DNA of 64,000 nucleotides from Thysanoteuthis rhombus (GCA_963457665.1 OY735237.1:1216001-1280000); one strand, 5' to 3'; shown: positions 27,201 to 50,317, counted from the stretch's first letter. Numbers and translations: made by a program. Notes: generated by a model not told the origin, from the sequence alone.

Positions 27201-30200
27201 CGTGCCTAAATCATGTGGTAGTGAACAGAGACTCTGTCTGGATGGACCCAGAACATGATGTATGAATGGAGTTTCTGCACGAAGGGAGCACAAATCATGT
27301 GGTAGTGAATGGGGACCCTGCTCAGAGCGTGCCCAAATCATGTTGTAGTAAACGGACACTCTGTCTGGATGGACCAACAACATGATGTATGAATGGAGAC
27401 TCTGCTCGAAGGGAGTACAAATCATGTGGTAGTGAATGGAGACCCTGCTCAGAGCGTGCGTAAATGATGTTGTAGTGAAGGGAGACTCTGTCTTGATGGA
27501 CCCAGAACATAATATATGAATGCAGACTTTGCTCGAATGGAGCACAAATTACGTTGTAGTGAATGGAGACCTTGCTCAGAGCATGCCTAAATCCTGTTGT
27601 AGTGAACAGACCCTCTGTCTGGATGAACCCAGATCATGATGTATGAATGGAAACTCTGCTCAAAGGGAGCACAAATCATGTGGTAGTGAATGGAGACCCT
27701 GCTCGGAGCGTGCCTAAATCATGTTGTAGTGAACGGAGACTCTGTCTGAATGGACCAAGAACATGATGTATGAATGGACACTCTGCTTGGAGGGAGTACA
27801 AATCATGTGGTAGTGAATGGAGACCCTGCTCAGAGCGTGCGTAAATCATGTTGTAGTGAAGGGAGACTCTTTCTTGATGGACCCAGAACATAATATATGA
27901 ATGCAGACTCTGCTCGAATGGAGCACAAATTACGTGGTAGTGAATGGAGACCTTGCTCAGAGTGTGCATAAATCATGTTGTAGTGAACAGACCCTCTGTC
28001 TGGATGGACCCAGATAATGATGTATGAATGGAGACTCTGCACAAAGGGAGCACAAATTATGTGGTAGTGAATGGAGACCCTGCTGGGAGCGTTCCTAAAT
28101 CATGTTGCAGTGAACGGACACTCTGTCTGGATGGACCAAGAACATGATGTTAAATGGAAACTCTGCAAGAAGGGAGAACAAATCATGTGGTAGTGAATGG
28201 AGACCTTGCTCAGAGTGTGCCTAAATCATGTTGTAGTGAACAGACCCTCTGTCTGGATGGACCCAGATAATGATGTATGAATGGAGACTCTGCACAAAGG
28301 GAGCACAAATTATGTGGTAGTGAATGGAGACCCTGCTGGGAGCGTTCCTAAATCATGTTGCAATGAACGGACACTCTGTCTGGATGGACCCAGATCATGA
28401 TGTATGAATGGAAACTCTGCACAAAGAGAGCACAAATTATGTGGTAGTGAATGGAGACGATACTCAGAGCGTGCCTAAATCATGTTGTAGTGAAAGGACA
28501 CTCTGTCTGGATGGACCCAGAACATGATGTATGAATGGAGACTCTGCACGAAGGGAGCACAAATTATGTGGTAGTGAATGGAGACCCTGCTCAGAGCGTT
28601 CCTAAATCATGTTGCAATGAACGGACACTCTGTCTGGATGGACCAAGAACATGATGTATGAATGGAGACTCTGCTCGAAGGGAGTACAAATCATGTGGTA
28701 GTGAATGGAGACCCTGCTCAGAGCGTGCCTAAATCATGTTATAGTGAACAGAGACACCGTCTGGATGGACCAAGAACATGATGTTTGAATGGAAACTCTG
28801 CACAAAGGGAGAACATATCATGAGGTAGTGAATGGAGACCCTGCTCAGAGCGTGCCTAAATCATGTTGTAGGGAACTGACACTCTGTCTGGATGGACCAA
28901 GAACATGATGTATGAATGGAGACTCTGCTCAAAGGGAGCACAAATTATGTGGTAGTGAATGGATACCCTGCTCAGAGCGTGCGTGAATCATGTTGTAGTG
29001 AACGGAGACTCTGTCTGGATGGACCCGGAACATGATGTATGAATGGAAAGTCTGCACAGAGGGAGCACAAATTATGTGGTAGTGAATGGAGACCCTGCTC
29101 GGAGCGTGCTTAAATCATGTTGTAATGAACAGACATTCTGTCTGGATGGACCCAGAATGTGATGTATGAATGGGGACTCTGTTCGAAGGGAGCACAAATC
29201 ATGTGGTAGTGAATGGACACCCTGCTCAGAGCGTGCCTAAATCATGTTGTTGTGAATTGAGACTCTGTCTGGATGGACCCAGAACATGATGTATGAATGG
29301 AGACTATGCTCAAAGGGAGCACAAATCATGTGGTAGTGAATGGAGACCCTGCTCAGAGCGTGCCTAAATCATGTTGTAGTGAACAGAGACTCTGTCTGGA
29401 TTGACAAAGAACATGATGTTTGAATGGGAACTCTGCACGAAGGGAGCACAAATTATGTGGTAGTGATGAGACCCTGCTCAGAGCGTGCCTAAATCATGTT
29501 GTACTGAACAGAGACTCTGTCTGGATGGACCAAGAACATGATGTATGAATGGAGACTCTGCTCGAAGGGAGTACAAATCATGTGGTAGTGAATGGAGACC
29601 CTGCTCAGAGTGTGCGTAAATGATGTTGTAGTGAAGGGAGACTCTGTCTGGATGGACCAAAAACATGACGTATGAATGGAGACTCTGCTCGAATGGAGCA
29701 CAAATCATGTGGTAGTGAATTGAGACCCTGCTCAGAGTGTGCCTAAATCATGTTGTAGTGAACGGAGACTCTGTCTAGATTGATCCAGAACATGATGTAT
29801 TAATGGATACTCTGCTCGAAGAAAGCACAAATTACGTGGTAGTGAATGGAGACCCTGCTCAAAGCGTGCCCAAATCATGTTGCAGTGAACGGAGACTCTG
29901 TCTGAATTGACCCAGAACATGATGTTTGAATGGAAACTCTGCACGAAGGGAGCACAAATTATGTGGTAGTGATGAGACCCTGCTCAAGGCGTGCCTGAAT
30001 CATGTTGTAGTGAACAGACTCCGTCTGGATGGACCAAAAACATGATGTATGAATTGAGACTCTGCACGAAGGGAGCACCAATCAGGTGGTAGTGGATGGA
30101 GACACTGCTCAGAGCGTGCCTAAATCATGTTGTTGAGAATTGAACCTCTGTCTGGATGGATCAAGAACATGATGTGTGAATGGAGACTCTGCTCGAAGGG

Positions 30201-33200
30201 AGCATAAATCATGTGGTATTGAATGGAGACCCTGCTCAGAGCGTGCCTCAATCATGTTGTAGTGAATGGACACTCCGTCTGGATGGACACAGAGCATAAT
30301 GTATGAATGGAAACTCTGCACAAAAGGAGCACAAATCATGTTGAAGTGAACAGAAACTCTTCCTGGATGGACCCGGAATGTGATGTATGAATAGAGACTC
30401 TGCTAGAAGGGAGCACAAATTATGTGGTAGTGAATGGAGACCCTGCTCAGAGCGTGCCTAAATCATGTTGTAGTGAACGGGGACTCTGTCTGGATTGACC
30501 CAGTACATAATGTATGAATGGAAACTCTGCACAAAGAGAGCACAAATTATGTGGTAGTGAATGGAGACGATACTCAGAGCGTGCCTAAATCATATTGTAG
30601 TGAATGGAGACTCTCTCTGGATGGACCCAGAATGTGATGTATGAATTGAAACTCTGCACAAAGGGAGCACAAATTATGAGGTTTGAATGGAGACCCTACT
30701 CAGAGCGTGCATAAATCATGTTGTTGTGAATTGAGACTCTGTCTGGATGGACCAAGAACATGATGTATGAATGGAGACTCTGCACGAAGGGAGCACTAAT
30801 CATGTAGTAGTGATTGGAGACCCTGCTCAGAGCGTGCCTAAATCATATTGTAGTTAACAAAGACTCTGTCTGGAGGGACCAAGAACATAATGTATGAATG
30901 GAGACTCTGCTCGAAGGGAGCACAAATAATGAAGTAGTGAATGAAGACCCTGCTCAGAGCGTGCCTGAATTATGTTGTAGTGAACGGAGACTCTGTCTGA
31001 ATGGACCAAGAACATGATGTTTGAATGGAGACTCTGCATGAAGGGAGCACAAATTATGTGGTAGTGATGAGACCCTGCTCAGAGCGTGCCTCAATCACGT
31101 TGTAGTGAACAGAGACTCTGTCTGAATGGACCAAGAACATGATGTTTGAATGGAGACTCTGCACGAAGGGAGCACCAATCAGGTGGTAGTGAATGGAGAC
31201 CCTGCTCAGAGCGTGCCTCAATCACGTTGTAGTGAACAGACACTCTGTCTGGATGGACCAAAAATATGATGTATGAATGGAGACTCTGCTTGAAGGGAGC
31301 ACAAATCATGTGGCAGTGAATCGAAACCCTGCTCAGAGCGTGCCTAAATCATGTTGTAGTGAACGGACACTCCGTCTGGATGGACCCAGAAAGTAATGTA
31401 TGAATGGAAACTCAGCACAAAGGGAGCACAAATCATGTTGAAGTGAACGGAGACTCAGTCTGGATGGACCCAGAACATGATGTATGAATGGAGACTCTGC
31501 TCGAAGGGAGCACAAATCATGTGGTAGTGAATGGAGACCCTGCTCAGAGCGTGCCTAAATTATGTTGTAGTGAACAGAGACTCTGTCTGGACGGACCAAA
31601 AACATGATGTATGAATTGAGACTCTGCACGAAGGGAGCACCAATCAGGTGGTAGTGAATGGAGACCCTGCTCAGAGCGTGCCTAAATCATGTTGTTGAGA
31701 ATTGAACCTCTGTCTGGATAGATCAAGAACATGATGTGTGAATGGAGACTCTGCTCGAAGGGAGCATAAATCATGTGGTATTGAATGGAGACCCTGCTCA
31801 GAGCGTGCCTCAATCATGTTGTAGTGAACGGACACTCTGTCTGGATAGACACAGAGCATAATGTATGAATGGAAACTCTGCACAAAAGGAGCACAAATCA
31901 TGTTGAAGTGAACGGAGACTCTTTCTGGATTGACCCAGAATGTGATGTATGAATAGAGACTCTGCTAGAAGGGAGCACAAATTATGTGGTAGTGAATGGA
32001 GACCCTGCTCAGAGCGTGCCTAAATCATGTTGTAGTGAACGGGGACTCTGTCTGGATGGACCCAGTACATAATGTATGAATGGAAACTCTGTACAAAGGG
32101 AGCACAAATCATATTGAAGTGAACGGAGACTCAGTCTGGATGGACCCAGTACATAATGTATGAATGGAAACTCTGCACAAAGAGAGCACAAATTATGTGG
32201 TAGTGAATGGAGACGATACTCAGAGCGTGCCTAAATCATGTTGTAGTGAATGGAGACTCTCTCTGGATGGACCCAGAATGTGATGTATGAATTGAAACTC
32301 TTCACGAAGGGAGCACAAAGTATGAGGTTTGAATGGAGACTCTACTCAGAGCGTGCATAAATCATGTTGTTGTGAATTGAGACTCTGTCTGGATGGACCG
32401 AGAACATGATGTATGAATGGAGACTCTGCACGATGGGAGCACTAATCATGTAGTAGTGATTGGAGACCCTGCTGAGAGCGTGCCTAAATCATGTTGCAGT
32501 GAATTGAGACTCTGTCTGGATGGACCAAGAACATGATGTATGAATGGAGACTCTGCTCGAAGGGAGCACTAATCATGTAGTAGTGATTGGAGACCCTGCT
32601 CAGAGCGTGCCTAAATCATATTGTAGTTAACAAAGACTCTGTCTGGATGGACCAAGAACATAATGTATGAATGGAGACTCTGCTCGAAAGGGAGCACAAA
32701 TCATGTGGTAGTGAATGGAGACCCTGCTCAGAGCCTTCCTAAATCATGTTGCAGTGAACGGAGACTCTGTCTGGATGGACCAACAACATGATGTGTGAAT
32801 GAAGACTCTGCTTGAAGGGAGCACAAATAATGAGGTAGTGAATGGAGACCCTGCTCAGAGCGTGCCTGAATTATGTTGTAGTGAACGGAGACTCTGTCTG
32901 AATGGACCAAGAACATGATGTTTGAATGGAAACTCTGCACAAAGGGAGCACAAATTATGTGGTAGTGATGAAACCCTGCTCAGAGCGTGCCTTAATCATG
33001 TTGTAGTGAACAGAGACTCTGTCTGGATGGACCAAAAACATGACGTATGAATGGAGACTCTGCTTGAAGGGAGCACAAATCATGTGGTAGTGAATGGAAA
33101 CCCTGCTCAGAGTGTGCCTAAATCATGTTGTAGTGAACAGACACTCCGTCTGGATGGACCCAGAAAGTAATGGTAAATGGAAACTCAGCACAAAGGGAGC

Positions 33201-36150
33201 ACAAATCATGTTGAAGTGAACGGACACTCAGTCTGGACGGACCCAGAACATAATGTATGAATGCAGACTCCGCTCGAAGGGAGCACAAATTATGTGGTAG
33301 TGAATGGAGACGATACTCAGAGCGTGCCTAAATCATGTTGTAGTGAATAGAGACTTTTTCTGGATGAACCCAGAATGTGATGTATGAATTGAAACTCTGC
33401 ACGAAGGGAGCACAAAGTATGAGGTTTGAATGGAGACCCTGCTCAGAGCATGCATAAATCATGTTGTTGTGAATTGAGACTCTGTCTGGATGGACCAAGA
33501 ACATGATGTATGAATGGAAACTCTGCACGAAGGGAGCACTAATCATGTAGTAGTGATTGGAGACCCTGCTCAGAGTGTGCCTAAATCATATTGTAGTTAA
33601 CAAAGACACTGTCTGGATGGACCAAGAACACAATGTATGAATGGAGACTCTGCTCGAAGGGAGCACAAATCATGTGGTAGTGAATGGAGACCCTGCTCAG
33701 AGCCTTCCTAAATCATGTTGCAGTGAACGGAGACTCTGTCTGGATGGACCAACAACATGATGTGTGAATGGAGACTCTGCTTGAAGGGAGCACAAATAAT
33801 GAGGTAGTGAATGGAGACCCTGCTCAGAGCGTGCCTAAATTATGTTGTAGTGAACGGAAACTCTGTCTGAATGGACCAAGAACATGATGTTTGAATGGAG
33901 ACTCTGCACAAAGGGAGCACAAATTATGTGGTAGTGATGAGACCCTGCTCAGAGCATGCCTCAATCATGTTGTAGTGATCAGAGACTCTGTCTGGATGGA
34001 CCCAGAACATGATGTATGAATGGAGATTCTGCTCAAAGGGAGCACAAATCATGTGGTAGTGATGAGACCCTGCTCAGAGCGTGCCTAAATCATGTTGTAG
34101 TGAACGGTCACTCCGTCTGGATGGACCCAGAACATGATGTATGAATGGGAACTCTGCACAAAGGGAGCACAAATCATGTTGAAGCGAACGGAGAATCTTT
34201 CTGGATGGACCCAGAATGTGATGTATAAATGGAGACTCTGCTCGAAGGGAGCACAAATTAAGTGGTAGTGAATGGAGACCCTGCTCAGAGCGTGCCTAAA
34301 TCATGTTGTAGTGAACAGAGACTCTGTCTGGATGGACCAAGAACATGATGTTTGAATGGAAACTCTGCACGAAGGGAGAACAAATCATGTGAAAGTGAAT
34401 GGAGACCCTGCTCAAAGCGTGCCTAAATCATGTTGTAGTGAACAGACACTCCGTCTGGATGGACCAAAAACATGATGTATGAATGGAAACTCTGCACAAA
34501 GGGAGCACAAATCATGTTGTAGTGAACGAAGACTCAGTTTCGATGGACCCAGAACATAATATATGAATGGAAACTCTGCACGAAGGGAGCACAAATTATG
34601 TGGTAGTGAATGGACACCCTGCTCAGAGCGTGCCTAAATCAGGTTGTAGTGAACGGAGACTCTGCCTGGATGGACCCAGGAAGTGATGTATGAATGGAAA
34701 CTCTGCACGAAGGGAGCACAAATCATGAGGTAACGAGTTGAGACCCTGCTCAGAGCGTGCCTAAATCATGTTTTAGTGAACGGAGACTCTGTCTGGATGG
34801 ACCCAGAACATAATGTATGAATGGAAACTCTGCACAAAGGGAGCACAAATCATGTTGAAGTGAACGGAGACTCAGTCTAGATTGACCCAGAACATAATGT
34901 ATGAATGGAGACTCTGCTAGAAGGGAGCACCAATCAGGTGGTAGCGAATGGAGACCCTGCTCAGAGCGTGCCAAAATCATGTTGTTGTGAATTGAGACTC
35001 TGTCTGGATGGATCAAGAACATAATGTATGAATGGAGACTCTGCTCGAAGGGAGCACAAATCATGTGGCAGTGAATGGAGACCCTGCTCAGAGCGTGCCT
35101 AAATCATGTTGCAGTGAACGGAGACTCTGTCTGGATTGACCAAGAACATGATGTATAAATGGAGACTCTACACGAAGGGAGCACAAATCATGAGGTAGTG
35201 AATGGAGACCCTACTCAGAGTGTGCCTAAATCATGTTGTAGTGAACGGAGACTCTTTCTGGATGGACCCAGAATGTGATGTAAGAATGGAAACTCTGCAC
35301 GAAGGGAGCACAAATTATAAGATAGTGAATGGAGACCCTGCTCAGAGCGTGCCTGAATCATGTTGTAGTGAACGGACACTCTGTCTGGATGGACCAAGAA
35401 CATAATGTATGAATGGAAACTCTGCACAAAGGGAGCACAAATCATGTTGAAGTGAACGGAGACTCAGTCTGGACGGACCCAGAACATAATGTATGAATGC
35501 AGACCCTGCTTGAAGGGAGCACAAATTAATAGGTAGTGAATGGAGACCCTACTCAGAGCGTGCCTAAATCATGTTGTAGTGAAAGGAGACTTTTTCTGGA
35601 TCGACCAAGAACATGATGTTTGAATGGAAATTCTGCAGGAAGGGAGCACAAATTATGAGGTTTGAATGGAGACCCTGCTCAGAGCGTGCCTAAATCATGT
35701 TGTAGTGAACGGACACTCTGTCTGGATGGACCAAGAACATGATGTATGAATGGAGACTCTGCTCGAAGGGAGCACTAATCATGTAGTAGTGATTGGAGAC
35801 CCTGCTCAGAGCGTGCCTAAATCATGTTGTTGTGAATGGAGACTCTGTCTGGATGGACCCAGAACATGATGTATGAATGGAGACTCTGCTAGAAGGGAGC
35901 ACAAATCATGTGGTAGTCAATGGAGACCCTGCTCAGAGCGTGCCTAAATCATGTTGTAGTGAACGGAGACTCTTTCTGGATGGACCCAGAAAGAGATGTA
36001 TGAATGGAGACTCTGCACGAAGGGAGCACAAATTATGTGGTAGTGATGAGACCCTACTCAGAGCGTGCCTAAATCATGTTGTAGTGAACGGAGACTCTGT
36101 CTGGATTGACCAAGAACATGATGTATAAATGGAGACTCTGCTAGAGGGCC
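24250..36150. repeat. about 12-kb minisatellite of 42-bp units derived from a receptor tail exon
   Basis: About 280 diverged units. The left part (24300-25400) is mostly 42-bp monomers that read NHVVVNGDSARGGP in one plus-strand frame. This is the same unit as residues 314-342 of the receptor tail (50117-50203). From about 25440 the array is organised in 127-bp trimers. Gene-like flanks exist on both sides: tail 5' part at 24050-24250 and tail 3' end at 36150-36305. The array therefore sits exactly where the three coding units sit in the gene. Minus-strand frames with HSLQHDLG and EQSLHSYIMF are by-products of the repeat. Confidence 0.93.
25440..36140. repeat. 127-bp higher-order unit (three 42-bp monomers plus 1 bp), about 84 copies
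   Basis: The GAATGGAGACCCTGCT landmark starts at 25574, 25701 and 25828, a period of exactly 127. Each trimer has three monomer types: one with GACCCTGCTCAGAGCGTGCC, one with CTGTCTGGATGGACC and one with CTCTGCTCGAAGGGAGCAC. Because 127 is 1 modulo 3, the reading frame moves at every trimer and no long plus-strand protein survives. Some trimers carry deletions, for example the recurrent GTGATGAGACCC variant. Larger blocks repeat too: the sequence at 26476-26658 recurs at 34074-34256. Confidence 0.9.
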
Positions 36151-36305
36151 CCCAAATCATATCGTAGTGAATGCTGATCCATCTGCAATGGTCAATAAGG
36201 AAGTAGGATCAATTCCTGCCAATTCTCGTCTTCGTGATGATTTGATCCGAGAAGAGATGAATGAGAAAATTTACACGTTGGTCAAATAGTGAATGGACAA
36301 ATAAA
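36150..36305 (+). pseudogene. broken copy of the receptor tail exon, 3' portion with stop codon
   Basis: Right after the last repeat unit, the plus-strand frame reads VVNADPSAMVNKEVG, then IPANSRLRDDLIREE, then MNEKIYTLVK and TAG. It aligns with exon 6 residues 338-379, including GATGATTTGATCCGAGAAGA and the sequence just past the stop (GTGAATGGACAAAT). Two of the three tyrosines here are lost: VYAVV is PSAMV and IYANS is IPANS. The final IYTLV is kept. Homology fades after about 36305. Confidence 0.85.
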
Positions 36306-36545
36306 ATATGATAATCACAAGGGACCTATTTTAAACAATGCAACTGCTCAGGGCCCCAACGAATTAAGGGACACCCTCCAAAAATGTCCGTATCTGGTCA
36401 TCAATAGTTAAAAACTAAGTTTAAATTTTCCAGGTGGCATTGAAAAATAATGGACGGGTGAATACTCTTTTGAGTGATAAAATTTAACTGCACATTACTA
36501 AGTTATATTACCTTGAATTTAAACTGATTTGATTACAAAGGGGTT

Positions 36546-36576
<31 letters not shown>

Positions 36577-37000
36577 ATACATGTTACTGTTTTTGGTGAG
36601 GAGTCTGGCGTTACACTGTAAATCAAAATTTTGCCAATTGGTCTGAATGACATTTGAGCACCAGCTATGTTCTTTTTATCGGCAGAAATATTGTCAAACA
36701 TTATTATTCGTTTTCAAGACTATTTACCTTCATCTTATTTTGTTGTTTTTAGGTTAAAGTTTTGTATTTCTTTCAGTCAATGGGTTCTCCGTTAACTTTT
36801 CGAATGAGTCAGCTGGATGGAGGGTTATATAATGGTGAATTGGACGCTTACTTTCCGCCCACAGTGCGACCATTCAAATTATTTTTTCAAAGCAAAAAAA
36901 ATCTATCTAGAGATAATTACAAATAAAAAATTCCACCTCTCCAGTTAGCTTCACTATGTGAGTAAGCGAGATATTTCAGAGCCATTCATTCCTTCATTCA
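36306..37000. other. gene-poor interval with (CT)n tract
   Basis: AT-rich unique-looking DNA. A (CT)n tract occupies about 36550-36577. A 60-residue minus-strand frame at 36519-36701 runs into that tract and has no recognisable domain. No supported feature otherwise. Confidence 0.5.
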
Positions 37001-38530
37001 CATGCACGTTGCATCTTTCTTAGTTTGTTGGTCAGTCTCTTGGTTAGGTTCCATGTTTCAGCTCCATAGGTGACTATTGGGAGGATGCATTGGTTGTATA
37101 TTCTTCTTTTTAGGATTGATGGGGGTCTTCTTGTTTTTGAAAATTCAACTTGGTCTACTGAAGACTTGCCGCTTTAGAGTGATTCTTAGCTTGATTTCTT
37201 CTTGTTTTGAGGGTTTCATGGAGATTCGTTGTCCCAGTTTGATGTAGTGATCTACTTTCTCCAGTTTTGCATCTTCGATTTTGATCGCTGTATTCTCATA
37301 TCCAACTTGTTTGTTGCGCACTCCCTTCGTTTTACTCAAGTTCATGTGTAGGCCGACTTTCTTGCTTTCTTCATTTAGTTTATCTATCATTAGTTGGAGG
37401 ATGTGTAGGTTTTCTGTGGAAAGGGCAATGTCGTCAGAAAATCTGAGGTAGCCCAGATATTCGCCGTCTATTTTGATTCCTCAATTATTCCAGTCTAGAT
37501 TTCGGAAGATCATCTCGAGACAGGCTGTGAAGGGTTTGGGTGAGCTAGTATCACATTGTCTTACCCCTTTTTCGAAGTGGAAGGGTTCAGAGTCTTTGTG
37601 TAGTATGATAAAGGAGATGCTGTGTCTGTATATATGTTGTAGTACTCTGATGTATACAGGGTCTACACCTTGTAGAGTGATGGCTTCCAGGACCATGGGA
37701 ATTTCCACAGGCAGAGTCGAAAGCTTTCTTGAAGTCTATAAATGCTACAGCAAGTGAGATTTTGTATTCTGTTGCTTTTTCTTTAAGCTGATTTATTGAA
37801 TGGAGATATTCCATGGTGGAGTAGTTCTTCTAAAACTAGCTTGTGATCTGGTTGGTGATGATTTTTGAGAAAAGTTTGTAGATGCAGTCGAGTGAGCTTA
37901 TAGGTCTATAGTTATTGAGGTTTTTCGGTTTTTCGGTTTTCGTTTTTTATGTGAAAGCATTATGATTACTATGTTCTTGCCTCCCAGGATTTTACTTTGT
38001 TTTAGACATAAGTTGAATAGGATAGCTACATAGTTTTCTCGTGATGATCTTACCAGATTTTTTGAGTACATCGATTATGAAGTTATCTGCTCTAAAGACT
38101 TCTCCCTTTTTTGTTTGTTTAATGGCTTGTTTTACCCCCCATTGAGTAACTTTTGGGAAGTCCTCGAACTGATTACTTGCGTCTTACGTATCCTGCTCAA
38201 TGCTCTGCAGTCTATGTGTTGAAGAGTAGAGTTCTTGGTATAATTTTTGGGTGCCTTCGACAATCCTGTCTGTGTCTGTTGTTAGGTGTCCGTTCTCTTC
38301 AAGTATGCTAGTTATTTGTTTCTGTCCTATACTGAGAGCTTTGTTCATAGTTTTGAAGCCTCTATGTTCTTCAATGATTGCTGTCATGTTCCTTCTTTTG
38401 TCTTCTCTTAGTTTCTTCTTGATCATTTTCTTCAGTTCGTTCTCCTCAATTTCTTCTCTTATTGTTATTGGTGGTTTGAGGTTTCTGAGCTTTTCAATGA
38501 GTTCCTGGTTTTATCTGAGATTTTACTAAT
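37000..38530 (-). mobile_element. RTE-like LINE fragment, reverse transcriptase region, heavily broken
   Basis: Minus-strand pieces in several frames cover the linker and RT: KKKLREDKRRN and SILEENGHLTTD (38184-38426), YKLFSKIITN (about 37870), VAFIDFKKAFDS (RT motif A, 37587-37814), FEKGVRQCDTSSP (37481-37708), a degraded FSDD in place of FADD (about 37435), and LNEESKKVGLHMNLSKTK with KLEKVDHYIKLGQR (37145-37390). It ends near TYGAETWNL-like sequence at about 37050. Frameshifts and stops are frequent, so it is much older than the copies at 19385 and 43575. Confidence 0.88.
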
Positions 38531-38999
38531 GGTTTGTGTAATAAGTAAATGTTTAAACTTCCAGAAAGCTATGTTGACAGATTTGGTTGACGATTTCTAA
38601 CATTGCCTGACATGTTATGTGATTGCTAAGCAACGGACACTGGTTTTTGTCAAACTTTAGTACAGAGTCTGACGTTGACTTCATTTTGCACTCAAAACAA
38701 GAACAACAACAAGAACAATCCTCATCAGATTTAAGGGAGTAAACTCTTTGCTCTTTTTCAATCACATCGCATTAAAACAAATCTCTGTATAAATTGACAT
38801 TTCTGCAAGTGATTTAAAATCACGACCATTTGATTGGAAGGTGGTCCTCTTACCGACTGAACAAAGCTGAATAGTCTTATATCATTACAATTTTTTTTCA
38901 TGCATACATTACAAAATTTGCATTAATCATCGTCGGAAAAGAAATAGAAGTGGAGTCAACCCCTGCAGCAGCCAGACTTGTTTTACACACACACACACT

Positions 39000-39000
<1 letters not shown>
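38531..39000. other. short interval with a tRNA-like SINE relic
   Basis: Between the LINE and a microsatellite. A minus-strand segment at about 38795-38880 reads TTCAGTCGGTAAGAGGACC followed by GGTCGTGATTTTAAATC, which resembles A and B box positions of a tRNA-derived SINE. A 70-residue minus frame at 38553-38765 is cysteine-rich but unrecognised and probably chance. Confidence 0.35.

Positions 39001-39070
<70 letters not shown>
38988..39070. repeat. (CA)n-(TA)n microsatellite
   Basis: CA dinucleotides from about 38988 pass into TA dinucleotides to 39069. Similar compound tracts occur at 42123-42215, 45242-45313, 46180-46385, 49687-49797, 51033-51078 and 59348-59455. Confidence 0.95.
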
Positions 39071-39072
<2 letters not shown>

Positions 39073-39129
39073 TGGCCACAACCTCGGTCATTCCAGTCTT
39101 GGCTCAACATATCACATAACTACTTTATT

Positions 39130-39580
39130 AGTTGCAGTTAGTAATATGTGAAATAGAAGTGCGACAAACGTCTGGAGTCGTGTCACCCACTTCAATCTGT
39201 GTTATTTTATCCAGAGCTGTGAGGGAGGAGATGGATTCATGCCTTTTCCACTCTGCACCTTCTCCGGTGTTAATACGCAATTATGATATTCTACTTACTT
39301 GTAATTGTCCTTCAATTATTGTTCCTACAAGCCATTACGATTGTTCAATCAGATATCTAACTTTACCAACAATGTCACTGTATTCTACTGGAACCAGGAT
39401 GCTCATAACTCAAGTTTACATCCTGTTGTAGAAACTTACCTAAGTTTATATCCTGTTTTATCCCTTAATATTGGTGACTGCAAAAAAAAGAAACTTTTTT
39501 TAGTCATTAATCACGTGTTCATTCCACACCATCCTAGTTTTGAACTGTCTCTTCATTGTTTGCAAATCATTTTAACATTA
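39130..39580 (+). other. possible decayed exon(s) of a related receptor copy
   Basis: A plus-strand frame at 39305-39676 contains ISNFTNNVTVFYWNQDAH followed by NSSLHPVVE. That gives three N-glycosylation sequons in a short extracellular-looking stretch. An overlapping frame from 39132 is also open. A broken copy of the receptor's first exon follows at 39588, so this could be a remnant of a tandem relative. No clean splice sites were found and I cannot align it with exons 2 or 3. Confidence 0.25.
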
Positions 39581-39587
39581 AACGATG

Positions 39588-39620
39588 ATGGATTTATTTC
39601 TTCTAATTCTAGCTTTTTGA
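39588..39620 (+). pseudogene. duplicated, stopped copy of receptor exon 1
   Basis: The plus strand reads MDLFLLILAF and then TGA. The true exon 1, 122 bp downstream, reads MDLYVLILAFC. The DNA similarity (ATGGATTTAT, TTCTAATYCT, GCTTTTTG) is too close to be chance hydrophobic codons. The TGA falls where the working copy has TGT. It is an abandoned signal-peptide exon from a local duplication. Confidence 0.6.
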
Positions 39621-39671
39621 TTCTTCTCTTAACATTTTTCTTTCTGGTTTTATATTTAATAATATTCCAAG

Positions 39672-39678
39672 TATAAAA
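39672..39678 (+). promoter_or_regulatory. TATA-like box upstream of the receptor start
   Basis: TATAAAA lies 32 bp before the ATG at 39710. If used in the normal way, transcription would begin only a few bases before the ATG, giving a very short leader. The match may be fortuitous in this AT-rich DNA. Confidence 0.25.
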
Positions 39679-39709
39679 ACAAAGAATTACTTTGTGTCAA
39701 CAATACACG

Positions 39710-50317
<10,608 letters not shown>

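Noticed and set aside
24393..36128. Frames of 60-116 residues in the 42-bp array as proteins
   Set aside because: The 127-bp trimer shifts frame each time; frames start and stop with repeat variants. Only the in-frame monomer has meaning, as a relic of the receptor tail.
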